This document shows, in pieces, positions 37,422-45,952 of a stretch of 48,005 nt of DNA. The DNA is from Candidatus Pelagibacterales bacterium (GTDB taxonomy: Bacteria; Pseudomonadota; Alphaproteobacteria; TMED109), in the NCBI GenBank assembly GCA_002715265.1, contig PAYS01000013.1:4316-52320 (forward strand), read 5' to 3'. The number at the start of each line of letters is the position of its first letter. Position 1 is the first letter of the stretch. The position numbers were made by a program, and so were the translations under genes. The notes below the pieces were generated by a model. That model was not told where the DNA came from and ran no database searches. It worked only from the letters and a program-made list of their open reading frames with translations.

Positions 37422-38141
37422 ATGAAATTTATTTTAAAATTATTACTATTTATTATTATTAACATTAATTTAGCTTCAAGTAATGATTTAGATCTATCTA
37501 ATTCCTTATTTGATGAAGGTAAATTTGAAGAAGCTGTGAATGAAGCTAAAAAGTTAAACACAATAGAGTCGAAAATTTTTTGCGCTAGAACATTAGCTAT
37601 ATATGGTCATTTTTTATTAGAAGGAGATGAAGCTATTGACGTTTTTATGCGTGCAAGAAATTACGCTGAAGAGGCATTGGAAATAAATAATAAAAATGCT
37701 GAAGCTCATGTTGAAGCAGCGCATTCTATGGGAAGATATAGTCAATTAATTGGTGTAGTTACTGCATTAAAAGAGGGTTTTGCAGAACGAATTGCTTTTC
37801 ATTTAGATGAGGCGATTAAAATTGATCCAAGAAATATAAATGCACAGATTTCAAAAGGGTCATGGCACGCTGAGATAGTGGATAAAGCAGGTTTTATGTC
37901 AAATATTTTGTACGGGGCTACTTCAGATCAAGCTAGAATGCATTATGAAAATGCTTTAAATTTAAATAAAGATGAAATTGGATTGCTTTATGAAGTTGCA
38001 TATGGATATTACTTGTTAGGTAAGAAACAGGATAACAAAAAGGCTCGGAGTTTGCTCTTAAAGGCAACTGAAATGTCTGCTTTAAATTACATAGATGAAT
38101 TATATTTAACTAGGGTAAAAAAATTACTTGATGAATTATGA
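37422..38141 (+). CDS. Exported TPR-repeat protein
   Basis: Predicted periplasmic protein of 239 residues with tetratricopeptide-like helices; function unknown. The signal peptide is FILKLLLFIIININLASS, cleaved near Ser20. Repeats can be seen at LFDEGKFEEAVNEAKKL, ARNYAEEALEINNKNAEAHVEA, AFHLDEAIKIDPRNINAQIS, HYENALNLNKDEIGLLYEVAYGYYLLG and KARSLLLKATEMS. I chose the ATG at 37422, preceded by GGTGGGA, over an in-frame TTG at 37386 that would bury the signal peptide. It is divergent from the MFS gene and converges on the aldolase-like gene after 6 bases. Such proteins often act as scaffolds; no partner is evident. Confidence 0.75.
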   Translation: MKFILKLLLFIIININLASSNDLDLSNSLFDEGKFEEAVNEAKKLNTIESKIFCARTLAIYGHFLLEGDEAIDVFMRARNYAEEALEINNKNAEAHVEAAHSMGRYSQLIGVVTALKEGFAERIAFHLDEAIKIDPRNINAQISKGSWHAEIVDKAGFMSNILYGATSDQARMHYENALNLNKDEIGLLYEVAYGYYLLGKKQDNKKARSLLLKATEMSALNYIDELYLTRVKKLLDEL

Positions 38142-38147
38142 ATGCTA

Positions 38148-39275
38148 TTAGCCATATCCTCTAGCATCTATATTCCAGGTTTTTATGCTTTTGTTTTCAT
38201 CCAAAATTAAGCATTTGTCATATAAATTAATTGTAGGATCACAATGTGCAGGTTGAATGTAAACTTTATCTCCAAGTGATAATTCAATTTTAGAACTCTT
38301 AGGTAAAGTTATTTTTCCATGTTCGTCACCCAAAAATGAATACTTAGTTCCAATAGGTGTTGGTTCAATTGGTAAAGGCATTAAATTTGAGTCAGCTGAA
38401 ATTGCTTTCAAACCAGCGTCTACAACATATTGTTTTTTATTTATTCTGCTAATTACACTTGTGCCTATTATTAAGGCTGGACTAAAATGTTTATTATTGG
38501 ATTTATATATAGACACGTTATTATATTCTACATCATTAAATATATAACTACCGGGTTGTAATTCTGTGAATAATTTGCTTTTTGCGTCTAATTCATGTGA
38601 TCCTGTACCTCCACCAGATATAATTTCAGGATCTAAATTATTATTTTTTAGTGATATAATAATATTTTTTAAATAATTATATCTAACTTTAGCTTCATTA
38701 GACCTTTTATTATAATTATTTATATGCTGAATATCACCAGCGTATGCAGTTATGCCTCTAAAGTTCATATATTTATTTTGATTTATTATTTTTGCTAAAC
38801 TTATTATTTCTTTGATGCTTCTTGCGCCAGTTCTAGATATTTTATTTTTTCCAATATACATAATATCACAGTCTACAAGAACATTAATTTTTTTTCTAAG
38901 AGGTTTTACGATATTAGATAAAAAATTTATAGAATAAATATTATCTATAACAATCATAAAGCTATCTGATAATTTAAAAAGGTTTTTTAATCTAACTTTA
39001 TCTTTTATGTTAGTTATAGGAGTAGTAAGAAGTACCCCTTTAATCTTATTTTCTACCATTTTTTCTGCTTCATATAACGTTGCAACGCATATACCACATG
39101 CTCCATATTTTAATTGGGTTTTTGCTATCTTAATCATTTTATGAGATTTGCTGTGTGGTCTAATATTAATTTTATTTTTTTTAGAAAAATTATTCATTTT
39201 ATTAATATTGCTTAATAAATTATTTTTATTAATAATAAGTGAAGGGGTACTAATATTTAGCTTTGAATAAGTCAT
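38148..39275 (-). CDS. DSD1-family PLP enzyme (D-threonine aldolase-like)
   Basis: Alanine-racemase-fold, PLP-dependent enzyme of the D-threonine aldolase/D-serine dehydratase/3-hydroxy-D-aspartate aldolase family, 375 residues. The PLP lysine lies in IRPHSKSHK (Lys43 or Lys46), CGICVATLYEAE follows, GGGTGS binds phosphate, and a C-terminal AHCDPTINLYD motif supplies metal ligands. The His-x-Asp pattern of that motif resembles metal-dependent aldolases more than the His-x-Cys zinc site of D-serine dehydratase, so cleavage of a D-3-hydroxy amino acid to glycine or alike is favoured. It stands beside a hotdog protein and a TRAP binding protein on the same strand. Confidence 0.8.
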   Translation of the reverse strand: MTYSKLNISTPSLIINKNNLLSNINKMNNFSKKNKINIRPHSKSHKMIKIAKTQLKYGACGICVATLYEAEKMVENKIKGVLLTTPITNIKDKVRLKNLFKLSDSFMIVIDNIYSINFLSNIVKPLRKKINVLVDCDIMYIGKNKISRTGARSIKEIISLAKIINQNKYMNFRGITAYAGDIQHINNYNKRSNEAKVRYNYLKNIIISLKNNNLDPEIISGGGTGSHELDAKSKLFTELQPGSYIFNDVEYNNVSIYKSNNKHFSPALIIGTSVISRINKKQYVVDAGLKAISADSNLMPLPIEPTPIGTKYSFLGDEHGKITLPKSSKIELSLGDKVYIQPAHCDPTINLYDKCLILDENKSIKTWNIDARGYG

Positions 39276-39307
39276 AATGTAAAATCCAAAAATTATTATT
39301 AATATAT

Positions 39308-39751
39308 TTATTTATAATTATAAAAATTATGTTTTAATTTTGCGGTACAAGTTCCTGTAGCAATTAAAATACCTTTATTATCTTCGAGTTTTCCTTCTAT
39401 AAAAGCAATTGTTTTTGTATTTTTTATTACTTTAGCTGTAGATATTATTTCACCAATTTTAGCAGAATTTAAAAAGTTAATTTTTAATTCTAAAGTAAGT
39501 ACTAAAACATCAGAGCCACACTTTGCCATACAAGCCAATGCCATTATTGCATCTATCCAACCTGTAACAAAACCTCCCTGAACTATCCCTCCTGAATGAC
39601 ACATTTCATTTTTAGCTATGTATTTTGCAGAAGCTTTACCATTAATAGTGTCTATATATAATACTTCGTGTATACCTAAAGTTGTTTGTGGGTAACCTAA
39701 AAACATAGTTTTCAGTTTAGTAATAGTATCTTTATTACCTATATCGTTCAT
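39308..39751 (-). CDS. PaaI-like hotdog thioesterase
   Basis: Predicted acyl-CoA thioesterase of the PaaI/YdiI hotdog group, 147 residues. The central region GGIVQGGFVTGWIDAIMALAC has the family pattern of Gly-rich turn, helix and catalytic acidic residue (Asp in GWIDA), followed by TLELKINFLNSAKIGEIISTAKV and an ATGTCTAKL final strand. No substrate can be given. It lies 32 bases before the DSD1-type gene in reading direction and after a strong terminator that ends the TRAP-binding-protein transcript, so it is expected to have its own promoter or depend on readthrough. Confidence 0.82.
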   Translation of the reverse strand: MNDIGNKDTITKLKTMFLGYPQTTLGIHEVLYIDTINGKASAKYIAKNEMCHSGGIVQGGFVTGWIDAIMALACMAKCGSDVLVLTLELKINFLNSAKIGEIISTAKVIKNTKTIAFIEGKLEDNKGILIATGTCTAKLKHNFYNYK

Positions 39752-39765
39752 TTTTACCTGTTTTT

Positions 39766-39802
39766 AAAAATAGTGTCATATCTAAAATAGATATGACACT
39801 AT
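39766..39802 (-). terminator. Intrinsic terminator after the TRAP binding protein gene
   Basis: Perfect 15-base arms ATAGTGTCATATCTA (39770-39784) and TAGATATGACACTAT (39788-39802) enclose a 3-base loop. Read on the minus strand the hairpin begins 5 bases past the 39808 stop codon and is followed by a run of T (39769-39766), which fits an intrinsic terminator. This is the clearest terminator in the window and suggests a strongly expressed monocistronic binding-protein gene. Confidence 0.85.
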
Positions 39803-39807
39803 ATGTT

Positions 39808-40881
39808 TTAGTCTACAAAACCTAAATCTTTCCATGTTTTATAAGATTTTCTAAATTCACTAAGTGAATTCCAAACCCTTGCAAAATCTTCATTGCTAGC
39901 AGATTCTTCTTCCACTACTTCAAACCAAGCAGCTTCTAGTTCGGCTAATACTTCATCAGACCATCTATGAAGTGTAACTCCTTTAGATTGGAGCTCTTCT
40001 AGAGCTTTTGGTTGTCTAGATTCGGCCATTGCTAAGGTTTTTACTACGTTTTCAGAACATGTAGCTTCAATTTGAGCTTTTTGACTTTCAGATAAAGCGT
40101 TCCATTTATCCAAATTAATCATAAGTTCTAAAGCCGATGCAGGCTGATGCCAACCAGGAAAGTAGTAATGCTTTGCTATTTGATAAAAACCTAAATCTAA
40201 ATCAATTGACGGCATAGCAAATTCTGTTGCATCAATTGTTCCAAGTTCTAAAGCAGGATATATATCTCCACCTGCAAGTAATTGTGTATTTGCCCCAACC
40301 TTATCCATAACTTTAGCGCCTAAGCCAAAGAAACGCATTTTTAAACCTTTTAAGTCATCAAGGCTTGTTATCTCATTTTTAAACCAACCTGATGCTTCTG
40401 GTGAAATAAGTTCACATTGTACTGGGTGTAAATTATGTCTAGCATAAATTTCTTCCCATAATTGCTTGCCCCCACCTTCATGATACCATGCTAGAAATTC
40501 ACTTGCGTTAGGTCCAAATGGTACAGCTGTAAAAAATTGAACAGCAGGAATTTTTCCAGCCCAATAACCTGCAGTTGACCATCCAGCATCAACAGCGCCA
40601 GTGGAAACAGCATCAAATACTTCTAAAGGAGGAACTAATGCTCCTGGCTCAAAAAATTTAATTTTTATAGAACCATTAGATACTGTGTCTATCCTTTTAA
40701 TAAAGTTTAAACCTCCTTCACCTATAATATTTAAATTTCCTGGAAAAGTACTTGCCATTTTCCATCTAACAACAGAATCTTCTTTTTTCTCACTTGATGT
40801 ATTCTCAGAAGAGTTGTCTCCGCAACCAGATAGAAATACAGTAAGTAAAGCAACTAAAGAAGCTAAAACAATGTTTCTCAT
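39808..40881 (-). CDS. TRAP transporter substrate-binding lipoprotein (DctP/TakP-like)
   Basis: Extracytoplasmic solute receptor for a tripartite ATP-independent transporter, 357 residues. The signal peptide ends LTVFLSGC with lipidated Cys20, followed by a Ser/Glu-rich linker. Binding-domain features include WKMASTFPGNL, SPEASGWFKNEITSLDDLKGLKMRF, the ligand region TEFAMPSIDLDLGFY and YYFPGWHQP. This pattern resembles the TakP/2-oxoacid and DctP-type group, but the ligand cannot be fixed. Neither membrane subunit (DctQ, DctM) is nearby. Composition is less AT-biased than neighbouring genes, consistent with high expression. Confidence 0.9.
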   Translation of the reverse strand: MRNIVLASLVALLTVFLSGCGDNSSENTSSEKKEDSVVRWKMASTFPGNLNIIGEGGLNFIKRIDTVSNGSIKIKFFEPGALVPPLEVFDAVSTGAVDAGWSTAGYWAGKIPAVQFFTAVPFGPNASEFLAWYHEGGGKQLWEEIYARHNLHPVQCELISPEASGWFKNEITSLDDLKGLKMRFFGLGAKVMDKVGANTQLLAGGDIYPALELGTIDATEFAMPSIDLDLGFYQIAKHYYFPGWHQPASALELMINLDKWNALSESQKAQIEATCSENVVKTLAMAESRQPKALEELQSKGVTLHRWSDEVLAELEAAWFEVVEEESASNEDFARVWNSLSEFRKSYKTWKDLGFVD

Positions 40882-41025
40882 AAATTGATTCCTCTCTAAT
40901 AATTTTTGAATTTATAAATTTTAATTTTAAAATATCACAATTAATCTATTTTTAATATAAATATTCTTCAAAATAAGAATTTTTAAATGTATATTAATTT
41001 TTAATTAATTTTAGAGAGATTATAA

Positions 41026-41484
41026 ATGTCTATAAATATTGAAATAAATCATCAATTATTAATAAATATAGATGATAAAGTATATATTTCAGGTCAAATA
41101 TCTACAGATATGATAGAAGATTTAAACAAAAAATGTTTTGGGCTTATTGTTAATAATAGGCCTGATAATGAAGAAATTAATCAACCTAAAAGTTTTGATA
41201 TAAAAGTATTATTAGAAGAAAAAAATATAGTATATAAACATATTCCTTTCTCAGGAGCAAATATACAACTAGATCAAATATTAAATCTTGCTAATTTACT
41301 AAAACTCGAACATAAAACTCTTTTATTTTGCAGATCAGGAGCACGTTCATCTTTAATTTGGGGATTAGCGTCTATTATATATTTAAATGAAGATATTAAT
41401 GATATTATGCGTAAAATTAGTAATGCAGGTTATGATTCAACTATTTTACCTTCTATGGTAGAATACTTTTCGAATATAAAATAA
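41026..41484 (+). CDS. DUF442-type protein phosphatase domain (BLH-like)
   Basis: Small protein of 152 residues in the DUF442/TIGR01244 group, related to dual-specificity protein phosphatases and found fused to beta-lactamase-like sulfur dioxygenases (Blh, PRF). The active site CRSGARSS matches CX5R of cysteine phosphatases. The N-terminal YISGQISTDMIEDL and FGLIVNNRPDNE are also typical of the family. Here it stands alone, not fused. Real substrates of the family are poorly known; links to sulfide detoxification come from the fusions. The gene is divergent from the TRAP gene across 144 AT-rich bases and precedes a glycosyltransferase by 15. Confidence 0.8.
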   Translation: MSINIEINHQLLINIDDKVYISGQISTDMIEDLNKKCFGLIVNNRPDNEEINQPKSFDIKVLLEEKNIVYKHIPFSGANIQLDQILNLANLLKLEHKTLLFCRSGARSSLIWGLASIIYLNEDINDIMRKISNAGYDSTILPSMVEYFSNIK

Positions 41485-41499
41485 ATTATGGAATTCTAA

Positions 41500-42519
41500 T
41501 TGCGAATAGTAATGGTAGATCAGGACTCTGCGTTTGATGGAAAAACTTCAAGGTCTTCTCCTTTGGGGGGAACTGAATCTGCTTTTATAGCTTTAGCAGA
41601 AGCTTTTGCCGATTTAGGACATGAGGTAATTGCAATGACAAAAATTTCTAAAAAAATATTTTTTCAAAATGTAAGTTGGAATCCAATTAGTTCAAAAATT
41701 AAAAATTGTGATTTATATATAGTAAATAGAGCTCCTGAATTAATTAATAATGCTCCTAAGGATTGTAAGGTAATATTATGGCTTCATAATCCTGCTAAAT
41801 ATCTTAATAAATTTAAAAATTTAAGAAAATTAATTTTTAAAGATATTATAGTTGTATGTACGGGACAATATCATTATGAATCTATACCTTTTTGGCTAAA
41901 ATCTCGATCTATAATAATACCTTTAGGAATTGAAGAAAAATTATTTTCTTTGAATACTTTACCTAGCAAACCTCCAAAACCCGAAGTAATATTTACATCT
42001 AATCCTGAACGAGGGTTGGAATGGTTGGTGAACATATGGATGGATAAAATTATTAAATCTGTACCAAATGCTAAGTTAAATATTTATGCAGGGTCAAAGA
42101 CATATGGTGGAAGAAATAATAAAACTATAAATAACATATTAAATAAAATTAAAAAATTAAATAGTAATTGCATAAGTATATATGATCCTATTGAAAAAAT
42201 TAAATTATTTAAAAAGATTATTAAATCTCGATCTATGTTTTATTCTGGAGATGAAGGAGAAACTTTTTGTTTATCTGTTGCTGAAGCACAAGCATTAGGG
42301 TTGCCTTGTATAGTCAAACCAATTGGAAGTTTAGAGGAAAGGGTAAAGCATAAGATTACTGGAGAGGTAGTAAATAATGATGATGAATTTGTAGATGCAG
42401 CTATAAATATATTAACGAATGATGAGGAATGGACTTTCTATAGAAATAACTGTTTAAAATTACAAAGGAATTACAGATGGAATAAAATTGCGGAGCAGTA
42501 TTTAAAAATTCTTAATTAA
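41500..42519 (+). CDS. GT4-like glycosyltransferase
   Basis: Glycosyltransferase of the GT-B fold, 339 residues. The N-terminal acceptor domain has the GGTESAFIALAEAFADLGHEV loop, and the C-terminal nucleotide-sugar domain has FTSNPERGLEWLVNIW, a NIYAGSK strand and the E-x7-E type motif in ETFCLSVAEAQALGLPC, followed by VKPIGSLEERV. The start used is TTG at 41500 (MRIVMVDQDSAFDG); ATG at 41512 is possible but would truncate the first beta strand. No good ribosome-binding site precedes either. Sugar and acceptor unknown; neighbours indicate lipopolysaccharide or capsule work. Tail-to-tail overlap of 4 bases with the next gene. Confidence 0.82.
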   Translation: MRIVMVDQDSAFDGKTSRSSPLGGTESAFIALAEAFADLGHEVIAMTKISKKIFFQNVSWNPISSKIKNCDLYIVNRAPELINNAPKDCKVILWLHNPAKYLNKFKNLRKLIFKDIIVVCTGQYHYESIPFWLKSRSIIIPLGIEEKLFSLNTLPSKPPKPEVIFTSNPERGLEWLVNIWMDKIIKSVPNAKLNIYAGSKTYGGRNNKTINNILNKIKKLNSNCISIYDPIEKIKLFKKIIKSRSMFYSGDEGETFCLSVAEAQALGLPCIVKPIGSLEERVKHKITGEVVNNDDEFVDAAINILTNDEEWTFYRNNCLKLQRNYRWNKIAEQYLKILN

Positions 42520-43313
42520 TAATTTTTTGGACTGTTATCATCATCTTCTAAATCTGCTTTTATAAAACTTATTAATACAAATAAGGCTGCAAAAGTTGCA
42601 TTAAGGAAACCCCATCCTCTTTCTTTATAACCTTTTCTCGAAATATAGCATTTATAAAACCTAGTAAGAGAGCGTCTTATTGTTATCCATAAAGGAGGAA
42701 TGCTTTTTCCAGAACTTCTTATTTCTTTAGCTTTTGTTGTAGTATAACGGTCTAGTCTTATAATCATGTCAGATATATTGGTGTCAACATAATGGTTTAT
42801 TCTGTTTTCTAAATAGCCTAACTTATTTTTTAATGTTATTTCAGGGTGAATTAATTGGTTTCCCCAAATTTTTGATTCTTTATGAAATAAACAGGGTTTA
42901 GCAGACACTCCCCATGAAGCTCCCCAGCCATATCTTACTCTTTTTTTTCCTATGTAATTATCAAAAGGGATTAAGAAATAACCTACTGTATTATATGGAA
43001 ACTTTAGTATTTTATTTTTTGCTTCCTCAAATAATTTTTTGCTTGCTACTTCATCCGCATCAATTTCAAGTATCCAATTATTTTTACATTTAGATATTCC
43101 ATAATTTCTTCTATCTCCTTCAGATGTCCAATTACCTTCAAAAATTACGCAATTAAATTTTGTTGCTATCTTTCTGGTATTATCTGTTGTTCTATCGAGA
43201 ATTAATACCACTTCATCTGCATACGTTAGAGAATTCAGACATTTTTTTATATTTTTTTCTTCATTTCTTGCAATAATTAAAGCGGAAATTTTAATTTTAT
43301 GATTTAAGTTCAT
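42516..43313 (-). CDS. GT2 glycosyltransferase, WaaE/KdtX-like
   Basis: Family 2 glycosyltransferase, 265 residues, resembling the lipopolysaccharide core beta-1,4-glucosyltransferase WaaE. It has the SALIIARNEEKNIKKCLNSL opening, EVVLILDRTTDNT, the EGDRRNYGI segment, and the metal-binding DADE (WILEIDADEVAS). The later part has HPEITLKNKLGYLENRINHY, as in the WaaE group, and a hydrophobic patch near the C terminus (FLNATFAALFVLISFI) that may dip into the membrane. The gene is divergent from the epimerase over 65 bases. Confidence 0.82.
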   Translation of the reverse strand: MNLNHKIKISALIIARNEEKNIKKCLNSLTYADEVVLILDRTTDNTRKIATKFNCVIFEGNWTSEGDRRNYGISKCKNNWILEIDADEVASKKLFEEAKNKILKFPYNTVGYFLIPFDNYIGKKRVRYGWGASWGVSAKPCLFHKESKIWGNQLIHPEITLKNKLGYLENRINHYVDTNISDMIIRLDRYTTTKAKEIRSSGKSIPPLWITIRRSLTRFYKCYISRKGYKERGWGFLNATFAALFVLISFIKADLEDDDNSPKNY

Positions 43314-43378
43314 ATTAGTCCTGTATTTGTATAATATAAATTTATAAAAATAGTATCATATTTTTGCGGATATATAAT

Positions 43379-44344
43379 GTGAATAAATATAAATATAATA
43401 TTTTGGTAACTGGGGCATCCGGTTTTATTGGTAAAAGCTTAATTAAAAAATTAATATCTATGAATTATTATGTAATTGGTCTGGTAAGGGAAAAATCAGT
43501 TTTAAATAGAAGTCCATTTTATTCAGAAGTATTAATAGATGATATTGGTAAAAGTTTATCAAATATCAATATTTCACAAATAGATATTATAATTCATTTA
43601 GCTGCAATTACTCATGACCATAATAAAAAATATGAAGATTACTTAAATACTAATGTAAACGGCGTTACAAATGTTGTAAACTTAGGTGCTAAAATTTCTG
43701 CAAAATTAATAATTATGTTATCCTCAATTAAAGTTAATGGAGAGGGCTTTTATCAAAATAATATTAAATATAATGAGAAGTCAATTCCTCAACCATCAGA
43801 TTTCTATGGAAAGTCCAAACTAGAATCTGAAAATATATTAATAGAGCAATGTAAAAAAAATAATATTTCATACGTAATACTAAGACCTCCTTTAATATAC
43901 GGAGATGGTGTAAAAGGAAATTTGCTAAATTTAATGAAATATATTGATAGAAATATTCCTATGCCCATTATCAAATCAAAAAATATTAGGTCAATGTTAT
44001 CTATAAATAATTTAATTGAAGCTTTAGTTAAGATTATAAATAATAAAAATACACATAATGATATGTATTTAATATCAGATAATATTCCTGTAAGTCCTAA
44101 AAATTTATACAATAATATATCAAAAAATCTTAATAAAAAATTATATACATTCACAATTAATAAATATTTATTAAAAATATTTTTATGGCCAATTGGTAAA
44201 TCTTATTTAATAGATAAAATTTCTAGTTCACTTATTATAGATAATACTAAAATTAAGAAAGCTTTAAAATGGACACCAAGTGTTTCTTTTGATCAAGAAG
44301 TAAAAAATATGGTAAAGGGATACATCAAAAAAAGTGGAAAATAA
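43379..44344 (+). CDS. NAD-dependent sugar epimerase/dehydratase
   Basis: Extended short-chain dehydrogenase acting on nucleotide sugars, 321 residues. It has the NAD site TGASGFIGKSLIKKL, IIHLAAITHDH, a SSIKVNGEGF strand with the catalytic Ser, and the YGKSK catalytic Tyr/Lys pair. SSIKVNGE is reminiscent of WbpV-like QuiNAc 4-dehydrogenases and their relatives in O-antigen clusters, so C4 oxidation/epimerisation of a UDP-HexNAc is a reasonable guess. I prefer GTG at 43379, with GCGGA 8 bases upstream; a TTG at 43364 would add five residues. The end overlaps the GMC gene by 11 bases. Confidence 0.82.
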   Translation: MNKYKYNILVTGASGFIGKSLIKKLISMNYYVIGLVREKSVLNRSPFYSEVLIDDIGKSLSNINISQIDIIIHLAAITHDHNKKYEDYLNTNVNGVTNVVNLGAKISAKLIIMLSSIKVNGEGFYQNNIKYNEKSIPQPSDFYGKSKLESENILIEQCKKNNISYVILRPPLIYGDGVKGNLLNLMKYIDRNIPMPIIKSKNIRSMLSINNLIEALVKIINNKNTHNDMYLISDNIPVSPKNLYNNISKNLNKKLYTFTINKYLLKIFLWPIGKSYLIDKISSSLIIDNTKIKKALKWTPSVSFDQEVKNMVKGYIKKSGK

Positions 44345-45938
44345 TAATAAAAATTTTGATTATATTATAGTTGGAGCAGGTTCTTCAGGGGCTGTAATTG
44401 CAAGTCGTTTATCTGAGAATCCTTCAGTTTCTGTCCTATTATTAGAGGCTGGAAATAAAGAACATTTTTTCTCACAAATGCCGATGAGTTTTGGAATGTT
44501 CATTAATAAACCAGGAGTAAATTGGAGATATAGAAGCCAGCCTGAAATTAATACAGCAAATAGAAACATACCTATACCTAGAGGAAAAATGTTAGGAGGT
44601 TCAAGCTCTATTAATGGTTTGGTCTATGTGAGAGGCCAAAGTTTAGATTACGATACATGGGCTCAACATGGAAATAAAGGTTGGAGTTGGAAAGAAGTTT
44701 CTAAAATTTTTAATAAAATAGAAGGATATAATAATACAGATGATGCTTCTAGAGGATCATCAGGACCTTTAGGTATTAGTCAATTAGAAGATAGAAACCC
44801 TTTGTATGAAGCATTATTTAAATCTGCAGAGTCTTTAGGATACACAAGAAATAAAGATTATAATGGATATAATCAAGAAGGAATAGCAAAAATCCAAGCA
44901 ACGATAAAAAATGGTAGAAGAATGAGTGTAGATTATTGTTATTTAAGACCCGCAAAACGAAGAAAAAATTTAACTATAATTACCCAAGCCCATGTACAAA
45001 AGTTATTATTTATAAATAAAAAATGTATTGGAGTTATCTATAAATTTAATAATAAAGATTATACGGTAAAAAGTAATAGGGAAGTTATTCTTTCAGCAGG
45101 AGCTATCTCTTCACCACAAATTTTAGAATTATCTGGTATTGGTAATGCTAATATATTAAAGGATTATGGAATTAAGGTTGTGCATAATTTGCCAGGAGTT
45201 GGGGAGAATTTTCAAGATCATTTTATGCCTAGATTGCAGTATAAATTAAAGTTAAAGGAATCTTCTTATAATCATAAAGCTAAGGGGTTTAATAAAGCAT
45301 GGGAAATGCTTAAATACATATCTTTACGAAAAGGTTTGTTTAGCATGCCCGCGGCATCTGTAATAGCATTTTTAAAAACAAATTCACAAATAGAAATGCC
45401 GGATATTCAAATACAATATATTCCTTTTTCTGTAGAGAGTTTAAAAAAAAGAGTATTTCATAATTTTCCTGGCATGGCCGCTGCATGTTACCAATTAAGA
45501 CCCAATAGTGTTGGATCGATACATATATTATCTAACAAGGCGAATGATTATCCAGCTATCAAATTTAATTTTTTGAGTAATGAAATAGACAGAAGAACTA
45601 CAATTGATGCGGTTAAAATTATGAGAAATATTGTTGAAGCACAACCAATGGATCATATAAGAGATTATGAGTATTCACCAGGAGATTCAGTAAAAACAGA
45701 TGATGAAATTGAGGACTTTATTAGAGGTAACGCTGAAACAGGGTTTCATCCTTCTGGGACATGTAGAATGGGGTCTGGTTCAAATTCTGTAGTAGATAAT
45801 AATTTAAAGGTTCATGGTATAGAAGGATTAAGAATTGCAGATGCCTCAATATTTCCTACTATACCATCAGGTAATACTAATGCAGCATGCATCATGGTGG
45901 GAGAAAAAACTGCAGAAATAATAAAAAATTTTAGCTAG
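44334..45938 (+). CDS. GMC-family FAD oxidoreductase (choline dehydrogenase-like)
   Basis: Glucose-methanol-choline oxidoreductase, 534 residues. FAD motif DYIIVGAGSSGAVIASRLSE at the N terminus, GMC signature 1 PRGKMLGGSSSINGLVYVRG, signature 2 around SAGAISSPQILELSGIG, and the C-terminal FHPSGTCRMG with the active-site His (about 472) and SGNTNAACIM with the partner Asn (about 515). It uses an alcohol as electron donor; which one is unknown. True choline dehydrogenase is possible, but no betaine genes are near. The start is GTG at 44334 inside the epimerase end. The stop abuts the next gene's ribosome-binding site, so the epimerase, GMC and PhyH genes are probably one transcript. Confidence 0.88.
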   Translation: MENNNKNFDYIIVGAGSSGAVIASRLSENPSVSVLLLEAGNKEHFFSQMPMSFGMFINKPGVNWRYRSQPEINTANRNIPIPRGKMLGGSSSINGLVYVRGQSLDYDTWAQHGNKGWSWKEVSKIFNKIEGYNNTDDASRGSSGPLGISQLEDRNPLYEALFKSAESLGYTRNKDYNGYNQEGIAKIQATIKNGRRMSVDYCYLRPAKRRKNLTIITQAHVQKLLFINKKCIGVIYKFNNKDYTVKSNREVILSAGAISSPQILELSGIGNANILKDYGIKVVHNLPGVGENFQDHFMPRLQYKLKLKESSYNHKAKGFNKAWEMLKYISLRKGLFSMPAASVIAFLKTNSQIEMPDIQIQYIPFSVESLKKRVFHNFPGMAAACYQLRPNSVGSIHILSNKANDYPAIKFNFLSNEIDRRTTIDAVKIMRNIVEAQPMDHIRDYEYSPGDSVKTDDEIEDFIRGNAETGFHPSGTCRMGSGSNSVVDNNLKVHGIEGLRIADASIFPTIPSGNTNAACIMVGEKTAEIIKNFS

Positions 45939-45952
45939 TGGGAGTTTGTTTA

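Noticed and set aside
40882-41025. Sigma-54 promoter before the TRAP gene, as in DctD-controlled systems
   Set aside because: No TGGCAC or GTGCCA-type element in the 144 bases; only AT-rich sequence.
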